NCBI GenBank assembly: GCA_964533965.1
Contig: CAZHNN010000012.1
Span: 14,265-78,264, forward strand
Length of the DNA: 64,000 bases
Direction of reading: 5' to 3'
Origin: RGIG3178 sp964533965
GTDB taxonomy: Bacteria > Bacillota > Clostridia > Christensenellales > QAND01
Shown here piece by piece: positions 43,629 through 53,017 of this stretch. The notes under the pieces are model-generated. The model was not told the DNA's origin and searched no databases. It saw only the letters and a program-made list of their open reading frames with translations. Both the position numbers and the translations under genes were made by a program. The number at the start of each line of letters is the position of its first letter. Within the stretch, counting starts at the first letter, position 1.

Positions 43629-45509
43629 ATGTCAAAGATCATCGGAATCGATTTAGGAACTACATTCAGCTGCGTTGCGGTCATGGAGGGCGGAGAACCG
43701 GTTGTTATCCCCAATTCCGAAGGGTCACGTACCACGCCGTCTGTTGTTGGATTCAGCAAAAACGGGGAGCGGCTTGTTGGCCAAATAGCCAAGCGTCAAG
43801 CGATCACCAACCCGGACCGCACCATTTCCAGCATCAAGCGCGACATGGGATACGACCGCAAGGTTCGCATTGACGATAAAGTCTACACGCCTCAGGAAAT
43901 CTCTGCGATGATCCTGCAAAAGCTCAAAGCGGACGCGGAGGCGTACCTTGGCGGGCCTGTTACTGACGCAGTCATCACCGTTCCCGCCTATTTCTCGGAT
44001 GCACAGCGCCAGGCGACCAAGGACGCAGGCACCATCGCGGGATTGAACGTTCTGCGCATCATCAACGAGCCCACGGCTGCTGCGCTTGCATACGGCCTTG
44101 ACAAAGAGGGCAGCGGCAAAATCCTGGTATATGACCTCGGCGGCGGCACGTTCGACGTATCGCTTTTGGAAATCAGCGACGGCGTGTTCGAAGTGCTGGC
44201 AACCAACGGCAACAACCGTCTGGGCGGCGACGACTTTGACCAACGCGTTATGGAATACCTGATTTCCGAATTCAAGAAGAGCAGCGGCGTTGACCTCTCC
44301 CGCGACAGTATGGCAATGCAGCGGTTGAAGGAAGCGGCGGAAAAAGCAAAGATCGAACTGTCCAGCACCGCTACAACGAACATCAACCTGCCGTTTATCA
44401 CAGAAGGTCCGAAGCACCTCGATATGCAATTGAGCCGCGCCAAGTTCAACGAACTGACCGCAGAACTGGTTGAGAAGACCGTGGGACCGGCAGTGCAGGC
44501 GCTCAAAGACGCCAACATGAAACCGGAAGAGATCGACAAGGTCATTCTGGTCGGCGGCTCCACCCGCATTCCTGCCGTACAGGATGCTGTAAGGCGCATC
44601 ACCGGCAAGGAACCCTATAAGGGCATCAACCCCGACGAGTGCGTCGCCATCGGCGCCGCGATCCAGGGCGGCGTGTTGGGCGGAACGGTGACGGGTATCC
44701 TGTTGCTCGACGTTACACCGCTGTCCCTTGGCATCGAGACGGTAGGCGGCGTATTCACCAAGCTCATCGAGCGCAACACCACCATACCGACCAAGAAGAG
44801 CCAGATCTTCTCAACGGCAGCTGACGGGCAAACCGCGGTGGACGTGCACGTGCTGCAGGGTGAGCGCGAGATGGCTGCGTACAACAAGACGCTGGGGCGC
44901 TTCCAGCTATCCGGCATACCCCCGGCGCCGCGAGGCATACCGCAGATCGAGGTTACGTTTGACATCGACGCCAATGGCATCGTGAACGTCTCCGCCAAAG
45001 ATATGGGCACCGGCCGCCAGCAGAGGGTCACCATTACGGCCAGTACCAAGATGAGCAACGACGACATCAAAAAGGCCGTTGACGAAGCTGCGAAGTATGC
45101 GGACGATGACAAGAAGCGCCGCGAAGAGGTGGATGCGCGCAATGACGCAGATTCCATCTGCTATCAGATCGAAAAGACCATCAAGGATCTTGGAAGCAAG
45201 ATCTCCGATGCTGATAAGAAAACCATGACGGATGGTGTGAGTGCCCTCAGAGCGAAACTCGCAGGTTCGGACATTGAAGCCATCAAAGCCGAAACGAACA
45301 TATTGCGCGACAAGTCCTTTGAGATCTTCGGGCGCGTTTACCAGCAGGATCCGAATGCACAGGCTGGCGGTCCCCATGCGGAAGACGCCTATCAGAGGCC
45401 GGAGGATCAACAATCCTATACCGGTACCGGCGAAAGCCAGAGCACTGCAAGCGGCGACAACGTCGTGGATGCGGACTACGAAGTGGTGGATGACGACAAG
45501 AAGAAATAA
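43629..45509 (+). CDS. dnaK: molecular chaperone DnaK (Hsp70)
   Basis: ATP-driven chaperone. The 626-residue protein shows IIGIDLGTTFSCVAVMEGG, the Gram-positive short subdomain without the Gram-negative insert, VYDLGGGTFDVSLLEI, ILVGGSTRIPAVQ, the linker region LLLDVTPLSLGIET, and an acidic C-terminal end (DADYEVVDDDKKK). The ATG has TAGGAGG. It is cotranscribed with hrcA and grpE; dnaJ follows after an unusually long structured gap. Confidence 0.97.
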   Translation: MSKIIGIDLGTTFSCVAVMEGGEPVVIPNSEGSRTTPSVVGFSKNGERLVGQIAKRQAITNPDRTISSIKRDMGYDRKVRIDDKVYTPQEISAMILQKLKADAEAYLGGPVTDAVITVPAYFSDAQRQATKDAGTIAGLNVLRIINEPTAAALAYGLDKEGSGKILVYDLGGGTFDVSLLEISDGVFEVLATNGNNRLGGDDFDQRVMEYLISEFKKSSGVDLSRDSMAMQRLKEAAEKAKIELSSTATTNINLPFITEGPKHLDMQLSRAKFNELTAELVEKTVGPAVQALKDANMKPEEIDKVILVGGSTRIPAVQDAVRRITGKEPYKGINPDECVAIGAAIQGGVLGGTVTGILLLDVTPLSLGIETVGGVFTKLIERNTTIPTKKSQIFSTAADGQTAVDVHVLQGEREMAAYNKTLGRFQLSGIPPAPRGIPQIEVTFDIDANGIVNVSAKDMGTGRQQRVTITASTKMSNDDIKKAVDEAAKYADDDKKRREEVDARNDADSICYQIEKTIKDLGSKISDADKKTMTDGVSALRAKLAGSDIEAIKAETNILRDKSFEIFGRVYQQDPNAQAGGPHAEDAYQRPEDQQSYTGTGESQSTASGDNVVDADYEVVDDDKKK

Positions 45510-45510
45510 G

Positions 45511-45600
45511 CGCTGCGGTGATACCGCAGCGTGAACGGATCAGACGGACAGCCTGCAAGCATAACGCTTGCAGGCTCAGTTCGCTCAAAAAGCAGCGAAC
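45511..45600 (+). repeat. three consecutive hairpins downstream of dnaK
   Basis: CGCTGCGGT/ACCGCAGCG (loop GAT), GCCTGCAAGC/GCTTGCAGGC (loop ATAAC), and GTTCGCT/AGCGAAC (loop CAAAAAGC). They may act together as a transcript end, an mRNA-stability element or a processing signal. Confidence 0.8.
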
Positions 45601-45742
45601 GCTTGCATCGCCTGTGCTCCAATGGCCGGCGGTGCGCTGCTTTGTATGTGCTTGCTTTAAAACATTCTAAAAAGATGATCTCCTGACTTTGTCAACAGGA
45701 ACCCGTAAACAGAGTTTGGAGCATGCCTTTTGGCAGTATAGA

Positions 45743-45771
45743 TTGAATTCAATAGTAATGCTGTATATATA
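45743..45771 (+). promoter_or_regulatory. candidate promoter of dnaJ-prmA-rsmE-mtaB
   Basis: TTGAAT (45743-45748), 17-nt spacer, TATATA (45766-45771). No CIRCE is nearby, so dnaJ could be expressed without direct HrcA control. Confidence 0.5.
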
Positions 45772-45836
45772 AAGCGTTCGCGCAGTTGGGTGATTGTGCA
45801 CATAGTTTTGGAATATGGCAAAGGCGGAGGAACAAA

Positions 45837-46994
45837 TTGGCTCGCGATTATTATGAAATCCTTGGCGTAGAGAGAAACGCTCCGGAAGAAGACATCAAAA
45901 AGGCTTACAGGCAGTTGGCCAAGAAGTATCATCCCGATATGAACAAGGACAATCCCAAGCAAGCCGAGGAAAAGTTCAAAGAGGTTAATGAGGCATATTC
46001 TATCCTCTCCGACACGGAAAAGCGCTCCGTATATGACCGCATGGGGCATGAAGCGTATAGCCAGGCGTCGGCGACGGGCGGAGCGGGCGGACCGCAGGGC
46101 AATCCGTTCGGCGGATTTGGTGGATTTGGCGGTTTCGGCGGGTTTGGGGATATCTTTGAACAGATGTTCGGCGGTGGCTTTGCTACGCGGTCACGCACGG
46201 GCCCACAACCGGGGCGTACCATTCGCCAGCCTTTGAACATATCGCTGGAAGAAGCGTTTACGGGTGTAAAGAAGGAAATCTCCTTCAGCCGCAACGAGGC
46301 TTGCTCGGAATGCGGCGGCACAGGCGCCAAAAAAGGCACGACTGTTTCCACCTGCACCGTTTGCAAGGGTACAGGGCAGGTTCAAGATGTGCGGCAGACC
46401 CCGTTGGGTACGATGGTAAATTCACGTCCCTGCCAGACATGCAACGGAACAGGAAGGATCATCAAGGATCCCTGTGATGCGTGCCGGGGTAGCGGCGTTC
46501 AGTATAAGCAGAAGAAGATCAAGATCAATATTCCGGCCGGCGTGGACGATGGCCAGGTCGTCACGCTTTCGGGAGAAGGGGAAGTGGGCGCCAATGGGGG
46601 GCGCAGCGGCGATCTGCAGGTATTGATGAGCATTCGCCCGCACCCGATCTTCGAGCGCCGCGGACCGGATTTGTATATCGACCTTGATATCTCCTATGCG
46701 CGCGCGGCGCTTGGCGGAGATGTCATCGTTCCCACCATAGACGGCAGCGTGAAATACCATATCCCCGAATTGACGGAACCGGGTACGACATTTAGGCTTA
46801 AAGGGCAGGGAATGCCGAGGCTTCATGGAAATACCAGAGGAGATCAATATGTGAACATCAACATCGAGATGCCTGAGAAGCTCACCGAGAGGCAAAAAGA
46901 GCTGCTGCGCGAACTGGATGCTATCGATGAGGCAAGACAGCAGAACAAGGGACAGGGCATCTTCGACAAGATATTCAATAAGAACAAAGGATAA
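45837..46994 (+). CDS. dnaJ: co-chaperone DnaJ
   Basis: Hsp40 that stimulates DnaK. The 385-residue protein has the J domain (1-70, with the HPD motif in YHPDMNKD), a Gly/Phe linker with four GGF repeats, four zinc-finger CxxCxGxG repeats (CSECGGTG, CTVCKGTG, CQTCNGTG, CDACRGSG), and the C-terminal client-binding domain. The start is TTG 45837 behind GGCGGAGG; an upstream in-frame extension is not DnaJ-like. prmA follows after 6 nt. Confidence 0.95.
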   Translation: MARDYYEILGVERNAPEEDIKKAYRQLAKKYHPDMNKDNPKQAEEKFKEVNEAYSILSDTEKRSVYDRMGHEAYSQASATGGAGGPQGNPFGGFGGFGGFGGFGDIFEQMFGGGFATRSRTGPQPGRTIRQPLNISLEEAFTGVKKEISFSRNEACSECGGTGAKKGTTVSTCTVCKGTGQVQDVRQTPLGTMVNSRPCQTCNGTGRIIKDPCDACRGSGVQYKQKKIKINIPAGVDDGQVVTLSGEGEVGANGGRSGDLQVLMSIRPHPIFERRGPDLYIDLDISYARAALGGDVIVPTIDGSVKYHIPELTEPGTTFRLKGQGMPRLHGNTRGDQYVNINIEMPEKLTERQKELLRELDAIDEARQQNKGQGIFDKIFNKNKG

Positions 46995-47000
46995 GAGAGA

Positions 47001-47952
47001 ATGCAGTGGACGGAAGTCACCATACAGACAACGACACAGGGCGCAGACGCGATGGCGGAAGTGCTCTTTTCCCAGGGCGTTTCGGGCGTATCCATCGAAG
47101 ATCCTGCGGACATTGCGCTCTATCAGCGGCCGAGCGACGAATGGGATTATATCGACGAATCCATCTTTGCCGACCACGGGTCAGTGGTATATGTCAAAGG
47201 ATACTTACCCTCTGAGGAAGAGGAAAAGATCGGTATCATTCGCTCCGAAGCGATGCGCGTTGCAAATTTGTCGGACGAGCACATCGATTTTGGAACCGGC
47301 ATCGTTACCACATGCACCGTCCGGGATGAGGATTGGTCGGAGAACTGGAAGCAGTATTATAAGCCGTTTACAGTCGGGCAGACGCTGGCGGTCACGCCAT
47401 GCTGGGAAGAATTCAATTCCCCCGGGCGTACGGTGGTAAGCCTCGAGCCCGGCGCCGCGTTTGGCACGGGGCAGCACGAGACGACGTTCATGTGTCTCTC
47501 GCTTGCGGAAAAGCGCGAGCTTAACGGCAAAAGGATATTGGACATTGGTTGTGGCACGGGAATCCTCGGCGTCGCTTGTGTATGTCTTGGGGCAGAAGCC
47601 GCTACGTTGATCGACCGCGATTCGGTGGCGGTATCCGCAGCGCAGCACAACACGGTATTGAACAATTGCACCGATAAGGTCAAGATCCTGCTGGGCAACC
47701 TGGCGGACCAAGTGCAGGGCATGTACGACGTGGTCTTCGCCAACATCGTGGCGGATGCTGTGATAGCCTTGATGCCCGAGATACCCAGAGTGCTTAAAAA
47801 GGACGGTATTCTCATAGCCAGCGGCATCATTCGCGAACGGGAGTCAGACGTTGATGATGCTGCCAAGACGAACAATCTCANNNNNNNNNNTCATCACGAT
47901 TGAGCGCATGCAGCAGGGCGAATGGGTAGCGCTGTGCATGAAAAGGGAATAG
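47001..47952 (+). CDS. prmA: ribosomal protein L11 methyltransferase (interrupted by a sequence gap)
   Basis: SAM-dependent methylase of L11. Residues 1-293 read cleanly: PGAAFGTGQHETTFMCL, ILDIGCGTGILGVACV (motif I) and VFANIVADAVIALMPEI. Then ten N (47881-47890) break the frame. After the gap the family C-terminus ITIERMQQGEWVALCMKRE continues in another frame to TAG 47950-47952, so the true gap length differs from 10 and the gene is probably intact. The rsmE ATG starts one nt after this stop. Confidence 0.9.
47881..47890. other. assembly gap (10 N) inside prmA
   Basis: The N run shifts the apparent reading frame and creates a false early stop at 47903. Joining the two parts in frame needs a true length of 9, 12, 15 and so on. 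Confidence 0.95.
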
Positions 47953-47953
47953 T

Positions 47954-48685
47954 ATGGCTCGCTTTTTGATCGATGACATGGATGGCGATACGGCTATATT
48001 TCGAGAGGATGCACAGCACATGGCGCGCATCCTCCGTTTTAAACCGGGGGACAGCATTACCGCACTGGACGGAAACGGGCGCCAGGCAGCGGCTACGATC
48101 TGCTGTGTCAACCGCGATGAAATACGAGCAACGCTGAGATTGTGGCAACAGGCCGAAGGTGAGCCATCCGTACATGTATGCATTTTCCAGGGAATATGCC
48201 GCGGCGAGCGCTTTGAGATGGCGATACAGAAATGCACCGAGCTTGGCGCAGAGAGCATTACGCCTCTATATCTTTCCCGCTGCGAGTTTACGCCCCAGGA
48301 TGTGAACAAGAAATTGCCCCGGCTGAACAAGATCGCCCGAGAAGCGGCTAAACAGAGCGGACGGGGCATCGTGCCGAAAGTCAACCCCTCAGTCACGCTT
48401 ACGGATATTTCCTTTAAAGAATTCGATCTTATTCTTTGCCCCTACGAAGATGCGAATGAACACGGACTAAGATATGTGCTAAAAGAATATCCGAGCCCGA
48501 GGAAAGTGGCTATCATCATTGGCCCCGAAGGCGGTTTGGAGCCGTATGAGGCGACGTATTGCAAAGAGCATGGAGCGCAGGTCATCACACTGGGCAAACG
48601 GATATTGCGCACGGAAACAGCGGCACCGGCGGTGCTTGCGGCATTGATGGCGATGACGGGGCAGTGGGACGGTGAATTGGATTGA
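47954..48685 (+). CDS. rsmE: 16S rRNA m3U1498 methyltransferase RsmE
   Basis: SPOUT-class methyltransferase for U1498 of 16S rRNA. The 243-residue protein has an N-terminal PUA-like domain, CTELGAESITPLYLSRCE and REAAKQSGRGIVPKV, and the knot motifs IIIGPEGGLEPYE and TLGKRILRTETAAPAVLAAL. It sits between prmA and mtaB, the standard Firmicute order, and shares TTGA with mtaB. Confidence 0.94.
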   Translation: MARFLIDDMDGDTAIFREDAQHMARILRFKPGDSITALDGNGRQAAATICCVNRDEIRATLRLWQQAEGEPSVHVCIFQGICRGERFEMAIQKCTELGAESITPLYLSRCEFTPQDVNKKLPRLNKIAREAAKQSGRGIVPKVNPSVTLTDISFKEFDLILCPYEDANEHGLRYVLKEYPSPRKVAIIIGPEGGLEPYEATYCKEHGAQVITLGKRILRTETAAPAVLAALMAMTGQWDGELD

Positions 48686-49950
48686 AAGTCGCATTGCATA
48701 CGCTAGGCTGTAAGGTCAACCAGTATGATACGCAGTCCATGGCGCAGTCGTTGTCCTCTTTGGACCATGAGATTGTTCCTTTTTCGTCAGCGGCCGATGT
48801 CTATATACTCAATACCTGCACAGTGACTGCAGAGAGCGAGCGCAAGGCAAGGCAGATCCTCTCCAGGGTAAAGCGAGAGCATCCGGAAGCGCTGCTGGTG
48901 GTTTGCGGCTGCTGGGCGCAGCGCAATGCACAACACGTACTGGACATAGAAGGCGTGGATGCCGTGATGGGTACGACCGCGCGTCGGCATGTGGGTCAAG
49001 TCCTTGATCAGCTTCAGAAGGGGAGCAAGCAGAACTTTGTCACAAGCTTTTCCCTCAGTATCGAGTACGAGGAAGGCTGCGGCGCACAATTCGAACGCTC
49101 ACGAGCACATGTGAAGATTCAGGATGGATGCGACAGACATTGCACATATTGCATCATCCCTAAAGCCCGGGGACCCATCCGTTCCCGAACGATTTTGGGG
49201 ATACAGGCCGAATGCGAAGAGGCAGCACAGGCTGGGCATTTTGAAATCGTCCTGACGGGTATACGGCTCACCTCTTTCGGCAAGGAACGCAATCAGGCGC
49301 TGATGGATGCCGTGGAGGCGGCGGCCGCTACTTCTATCGGCCGCATTCGTTTGGGGTCGCTCGATCCGGACGATATCGGGGACGATTTTATCCGGCGGGC
49401 AGCCGGTTGCGAAAAGCTCTGTAGGCATTTCCATCTCTCTTTGCAAAGCGGAAGCAATTCGGTGTTACGACGGATGGGCCGCAGGTATACTTCACAAGAA
49501 TTCGCTTCAACCGTGATGAAAATACGCAAGGCGATGCCCGAAGCGACGTTTACCACCGATGTCATGTGCGGCTTTGTGGGAGAGACGGAAGAAGAGCATA
49601 TGGAGTCCTGCCACTTTGTCCGCGATATCGGCTTCATGCGGCTGCATGTATTCCCCTATTCCAAACGGGAAGGGACAGCCGCGGCGAACATGCAGGGGCA
49701 TCTCTTACAATCCATTAAACAAGAAAGATCCAGGGAAATGATTGCAATCGGCAACGAGCTGGAAAGCAACTATGCCAAAAGCCAAAAAGGGAAGACCATG
49801 GAAATCGTTTGGGAACAGTTGTGTAAAGGTGGCATAGAAGGGCATGCGAGAAGTTATCTGAGGATACGCGGTCAAGCGCAAGGCAGGCTCGAGGGCACGG
49901 TTGAATGTGCCGTCATATGCGGTTCACAAGGCCCGCTCGCCCTGGTATAA
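48682..49950 (+). CDS. mtaB: tRNA t6A37 methylthiotransferase MtaB
   Basis: Radical SAM enzyme that makes ms2t6A at position 37 of ANN-decoding tRNAs. The 422-residue protein has the UPF0004 domain (TLGCKVNQYDTQSM with a cluster Cys, NTCTVTAESERKARQ, VCGCWAQR), the radical SAM motif CDRHCTYCIIPKARG, and a C-terminal TRAM-like part. The TLGCKVNxxD signature separates MtaB from MiaB and RimO. The start is TTG 48682, overlapping the rsmE stop. Confidence 0.93.
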   Translation: MKVALHTLGCKVNQYDTQSMAQSLSSLDHEIVPFSSAADVYILNTCTVTAESERKARQILSRVKREHPEALLVVCGCWAQRNAQHVLDIEGVDAVMGTTARRHVGQVLDQLQKGSKQNFVTSFSLSIEYEEGCGAQFERSRAHVKIQDGCDRHCTYCIIPKARGPIRSRTILGIQAECEEAAQAGHFEIVLTGIRLTSFGKERNQALMDAVEAAAATSIGRIRLGSLDPDDIGDDFIRRAAGCEKLCRHFHLSLQSGSNSVLRRMGRRYTSQEFASTVMKIRKAMPEATFTTDVMCGFVGETEEEHMESCHFVRDIGFMRLHVFPYSKREGTAAANMQGHLLQSIKQERSREMIAIGNELESNYAKSQKGKTMEIVWEQLCKGGIEGHARSYLRIRGQAQGRLEGTVECAVICGSQGPLALV

Positions 49951-49979
49951 CAATCACAGCCTGAAAAGGAGGAACAAGA

Positions 49980-50318
49980 GTGGAGGATTGTCTGTTCTGC
50001 AAGATCGTCTCAGGAAGTATTCCGGTGAACAAGGTGTACGAGGATGATGCGGTGATCGCATTCCACGACATTGCCCCCAAGGCGCCCGTACACGTGTTGA
50101 TTGTGCCGAAGGAGCACTGTCAGGACATGCTCGACGATAAGGCGAAGGATGTTGCGGCAAAGATGTTTATCGCAGCGGCACAGATCGCGCATAGGATGAA
50201 TATAGCGGAAGATGGGTTCAGGGCAGTGCTGAACACGGGCAAGAACGGGGGCCAGACGGTTCCCCATCTGCACATGCACCTGTTGGGCGGAAGATCGCTC
50301 GCTTGGCCGCCCGGCTGA
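49980..50318 (+). CDS. HIT-family purine nucleoside phosphoramidase
   Basis: Histidine-triad hydrolase of 112 residues, related to HinT. It has CLFCKIVSGSIPVNKVYEDD, APVHVLIVPKEH, and the catalytic triad HLHMHLLGG. The start is GTG 49980 behind AAGGAGG. It lies at the end of the dnaJ-prmA-rsmE-mtaB run and before rpsU, as in many clostridia. Confidence 0.93.
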   Translation: MEDCLFCKIVSGSIPVNKVYEDDAVIAFHDIAPKAPVHVLIVPKEHCQDMLDDKAKDVAAKMFIAAAQIAHRMNIAEDGFRAVLNTGKNGGQTVPHLHMHLLGGRSLAWPPG

Positions 50319-50330
50319 AGAATGCAAACG

Positions 50331-50359
50331 TTGACAGCCAACCTGCTTACCTGTATAAT
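50331..50359 (+). promoter_or_regulatory. consensus promoter of rpsU
   Basis: Perfect TTGACA (50331-50336), 17-nt spacer, perfect TATAAT (50354-50359). It is the strongest promoter match in the window. Confidence 0.95.
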
Positions 50360-50403
50360 GAAATACGTTAATGCAAGTGGCGTATGGAGGGAGGGAAACT
50401 AAC

Positions 50404-50577
50404 ATGTCCGAAATTCGGGTTGGGGAAGATGAGTCCCTCGAGAGCGCATTAAAACGCTTTAAAAGAAAGTGTGCAAGGGCTGGTGTCATGGCGGATATCC
50501 GTCGGCACGAGCATTATGAGAAACCCAGCGTAAAGCGGAAGAAGAAAGCAGAGGCCGCGAAGAAGCGCAAATATTGA
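50404..50577 (+). CDS. rpsU: 30S ribosomal protein S21
   Basis: Small basic ribosomal protein of 57 residues: MSEIRVGEDESLESALKRFK, then KCARAGVMADIRRHEHYEKP and a Lys/Arg-rich tail. The ATG at 50404 has GGAGGG upstream. It has its own consensus promoter and is followed by two terminator hairpins. Confidence 0.97.
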   Translation: MSEIRVGEDESLESALKRFKRKCARAGVMADIRRHEHYEKPSVKRKKKAEAAKKRKY

Positions 50578-50584
50578 TGGAATC

Positions 50585-50617
50585 AAGACCTTCATCTGAA
50601 GGTCTTTTCTATTTTTT
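50585..50617 (+). terminator. intrinsic terminator of rpsU
   Basis: Stem AAGACCTT/AAGGTCTT with loop CATCTG, then TTCTATTTTTT. Confidence 0.88.
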
Positions 50618-50625
50618 GAGAATCA

Positions 50626-50654
50626 AAAAAGCCCGCTTATTTCGCGGGCTTTTT
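50626..50654. terminator. bidirectional terminator between rpsU and phoR
   Basis: Stem AAAAAGCCCGC/GCGGGCTTTTT with loop TTATTTC. A and T runs on both sides allow use by the convergent pst-pho operon. Confidence 0.88.
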
Positions 50655-50669
50655 GACAAACACGATTCT

Positions 50670-52346
50670 TTATCTGCCGGGTTTTGTGGGGAAGACCAGC
50701 TTGACTTCCGTGCCTTTGCCGACGGCGCTGGTGAGCAGTAAGCGCGCATCATGGAACCGTGCGCCATGCTTGACGATGGACAAACCAAGGCCGGTACCGC
50801 CCCTTTCGCGCGAATGGCTCTTATCCACCCGGTAGAACCGTTCGAATACCTTTTCCTGCAGCGCGGGCGGAATGCCGATGCCGGTATCCTTGACGATGAG
50901 CCTAGGGTTTCCGTCCTCGCGGTCGACAAAGATATCCACACTGCCGCCTTTCTTGTTGTATTTCACTGAGTTTTCGCACAGGTTATAGATCATCTCATCC
51001 AGGATGGTTCGAACGCCATTCACATGCGCCTGTTCGCCGTGGACCTTAATCGTAACGCCGTATTGCTCCGCAAGCGGTGCGAGCCGCTGCACGACTTCTT
51101 TGGAAAGTTCGAACAGATCGATGCTTTCCTTCTCGACTTCGATGTTGCCTTCGTCAAGCTTGGAAAGCTTGATGATGTCGTCGATCAGCGTGATCATGCG
51201 CGTAGATTCATCGTAGATCCGGCTTGAGAACTGCATCATGTCTTCCTGTTTGGCAACGCCGTTTTTCATGATTTCAGCATAGCCGGAAATGGATGTCAAA
51301 GGCGTCTTTAGCTCATGGGACACATTGGCGGAAAATTCGCGGCGCATGCGCTCGGCATCTGCCCGCTCTGTGATGTCCAAAATCAAAAGCACGGTGCCAA
51401 CCTGGTGAGAATCGATGAATACCGGGCTTGCAAGCAGCTGATAGGTGCGCCGGCCAATCTCCATCAGCGTCTCGGCGTTTTCGCCGTTGGAAGCGCGTTC
51501 GACAACGGTTTCAAATGATTTGTCGCGGCAGAGCGTCCGAATATGTTTGCCGATGCAGGCGTCCTCGGAGACGGAGAATAGCTTCCTGGCTCTGAGGTTG
51601 ATCGAGATGATATGCCGGTCGGCGCTGAGCATGACAAGCCCTTCGCTCATATGGTCTGTAATGACGGTCAGTTCTTCCTGGCGTTTGGCAAGTTCGCTTT
51701 TTTGCCGATCAATGCTCAAGTTCTGATGATAGAGCCGGTTCAGCAGCGGAGAAAGCTCCTCGTAAACGTCGTTGTCCGACGGATGCTCCAAATCAAGATC
51801 GTTGATCGGCTTAATGGCGCGTTTGACCAGACGTTTTGCCATGATAGCTGAGAAGATCAGCACAACCACGGATATTCCTGCAATTGCCGGCAACAGACCA
51901 TATACGATTCCCAAAATGCTTTGCTGGGTTGCTGACAGGCGAATGACGGTTCCGTTCGTTTGACGCATGGCATAATAGAGCAGTTTTTCTGCCAACGTAT
52001 TGGAATAACGCGCACTCTTGCCGATACCGGTCTGCAAAGCCTGTATGATTTCTGGACGCTGCGCATGGTTTTCCATCTTTGTCGCATCGGCAACATTATC
52101 GTACAGAACCGTTCCGTCTGCGGCAACCCAGGTGATTCTTATCCCTTCCAGTTTTAAACTTTTAAGATAACCCAACTCGTCTGTCGTGCCATCAGAAAAG
52201 TTCGTAATCAGCTGTGTTGTGTTCGCCAATTCGCTCTGCAAGCGGTTATCCAGAACATTGTACATAAGAAACACAATCAATAGACTCGCACTGAGTATTG
52301 AAAGCAGTGTTACGATAAAGGTGTTGCGAAAAATCTTTCTAGCCAT
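50670..52346 (-). CDS. phoR: phosphate-responsive sensor histidine kinase PhoR
   Basis: Membrane sensor kinase of the Pho system. The 558-residue protein has two membrane segments (about 10-30 and 150-172) around an extracytoplasmic domain, a HAMP-like segment, a PAS domain (about 225-320), the H-box SANVSHELKTPLTSISGYAE, the N-box MIYNLCENSVKYN, and DTGIGIPP and GGTGLGLSIVKH ATP-lid motifs. The ATG at 52346 overlaps the phoB stop. It is the last gene of the pst-pho operon; position, not ligand motifs, supports PhoR. Confidence 0.9.
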   Translation of the reverse strand: MARKIFRNTFIVTLLSILSASLLIVFLMYNVLDNRLQSELANTTQLITNFSDGTTDELGYLKSLKLEGIRITWVAADGTVLYDNVADATKMENHAQRPEIIQALQTGIGKSARYSNTLAEKLLYYAMRQTNGTVIRLSATQQSILGIVYGLLPAIAGISVVVLIFSAIMAKRLVKRAIKPINDLDLEHPSDNDVYEELSPLLNRLYHQNLSIDRQKSELAKRQEELTVITDHMSEGLVMLSADRHIISINLRARKLFSVSEDACIGKHIRTLCRDKSFETVVERASNGENAETLMEIGRRTYQLLASPVFIDSHQVGTVLLILDITERADAERMRREFSANVSHELKTPLTSISGYAEIMKNGVAKQEDMMQFSSRIYDESTRMITLIDDIIKLSKLDEGNIEVEKESIDLFELSKEVVQRLAPLAEQYGVTIKVHGEQAHVNGVRTILDEMIYNLCENSVKYNKKGGSVDIFVDREDGNPRLIVKDTGIGIPPALQEKVFERFYRVDKSHSRERGGTGLGLSIVKHGARFHDARLLLTSAVGKGTEVKLVFPTKPGR

Positions 52347-53017
52347 TACATCTCTCCAAAACGATATCCGACGCCTCGTACGGTTTCGATCAGTGTGCCA
52401 TAATCACCGAGTTTTTGCCGAAGAGTCTGAATATGGACGTCCACCGTTCGGGAACCGCCATCATAATCATAACCCCAGACGGTCTCCAGCAGCTGCTCGC
52501 GCTGAAAAGCGATGCCGCGGTTTTCCATCAGAAATCGAAGCAACGCAAATTCTTTATAAGTGAGTACAATCGGTGCATCGTTTATCGTGACGGTATGTTT
52601 TTGCGTGTGCAGTGCAAGACCGCCTGCGGTAAATACGTCTGGCTGCTGTTGAGGCTGCGTTCTGCGCAAAAGGGCACGCACGCGGGAAACCAATTCCATC
52701 ATTCCGAATGGCTTTGTGATGTAATCGTCCGCGCCGCTGTCAAGGCCGACAACCTTATCGTATTCCGATCCGCGTGCCGTTACCAATATGATGGGCAAGG
52801 AGGACGTAGCGGAATTGCTGCGAAGGTTGCGCAATATAGACAGACCGTTTTCATCAGGCAGCATGATATCCAGCAGCACCAGTTGCGGCAACTTTGACTG
52901 GCATGCCGCAAAGAAAGAAGGTGCGTCGGAGAATCCCTGCGCGTTGAAACCGGACTGGCGAAGCGTATACACCACCAGCTCCCGTATGTTGGTATCATCC
53001 TCCACATAATAGATCAT
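52346..53017 (-). CDS. phoB: phosphate response regulator PhoB/PhoP
   Basis: OmpR-family response regulator of 223 residues. The receiver domain has the acidic pocket EDD (residues 6-8), phosphoacceptor Asp50 in LVLLDIMLPDENG, and the conserved Lys in DDYITKPF. The C-terminal winged helix has SRTVDVHIQTLRQKLG and VRGVGYRF. It overlaps phoU (ATGA) and phoR (TAATG). Called PhoB from its place with pst, phoU and phoR. Confidence 0.9.
   Translation of the reverse strand: MIYYVEDDTNIRELVVYTLRQSGFNAQGFSDAPSFFAACQSKLPQLVLLDIMLPDENGLSILRNLRSNSATSSLPIILVTARGSEYDKVVGLDSGADDYITKPFGMMELVSRVRALLRRTQPQQQPDVFTAGGLALHTQKHTVTINDAPIVLTYKEFALLRFLMENRGIAFQREQLLETVWGYDYDGGSRTVDVHIQTLRQKLGDYGTLIETVRGVGYRFGEM

Larger units (their letters stand above)
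45510..45836. other. structured intergenic region dnaK-dnaJ
   Basis: This 327-bp region without a gene has three perfect hairpins in a row at 45511-45531, 45551-45575 and 45579-45600, none with a T-run. An AT-rich part with a candidate dnaJ promoter at 45743-45771 follows. No protein-like reading frame is seen. Confidence 0.8.

Noticed and set aside
46100..46160. GGF-coding microrepeat in dnaJ as a possible satellite or slippage locus.
   Set aside because: It encodes the normal Gly/Phe linker of DnaJ; such repeats are a family feature.
47881..47903. prmA as a pseudogene with a frameshift and early stop.
   Set aside because: The break coincides with ten N and the correct C-terminus follows, so it is an assembly artefact.
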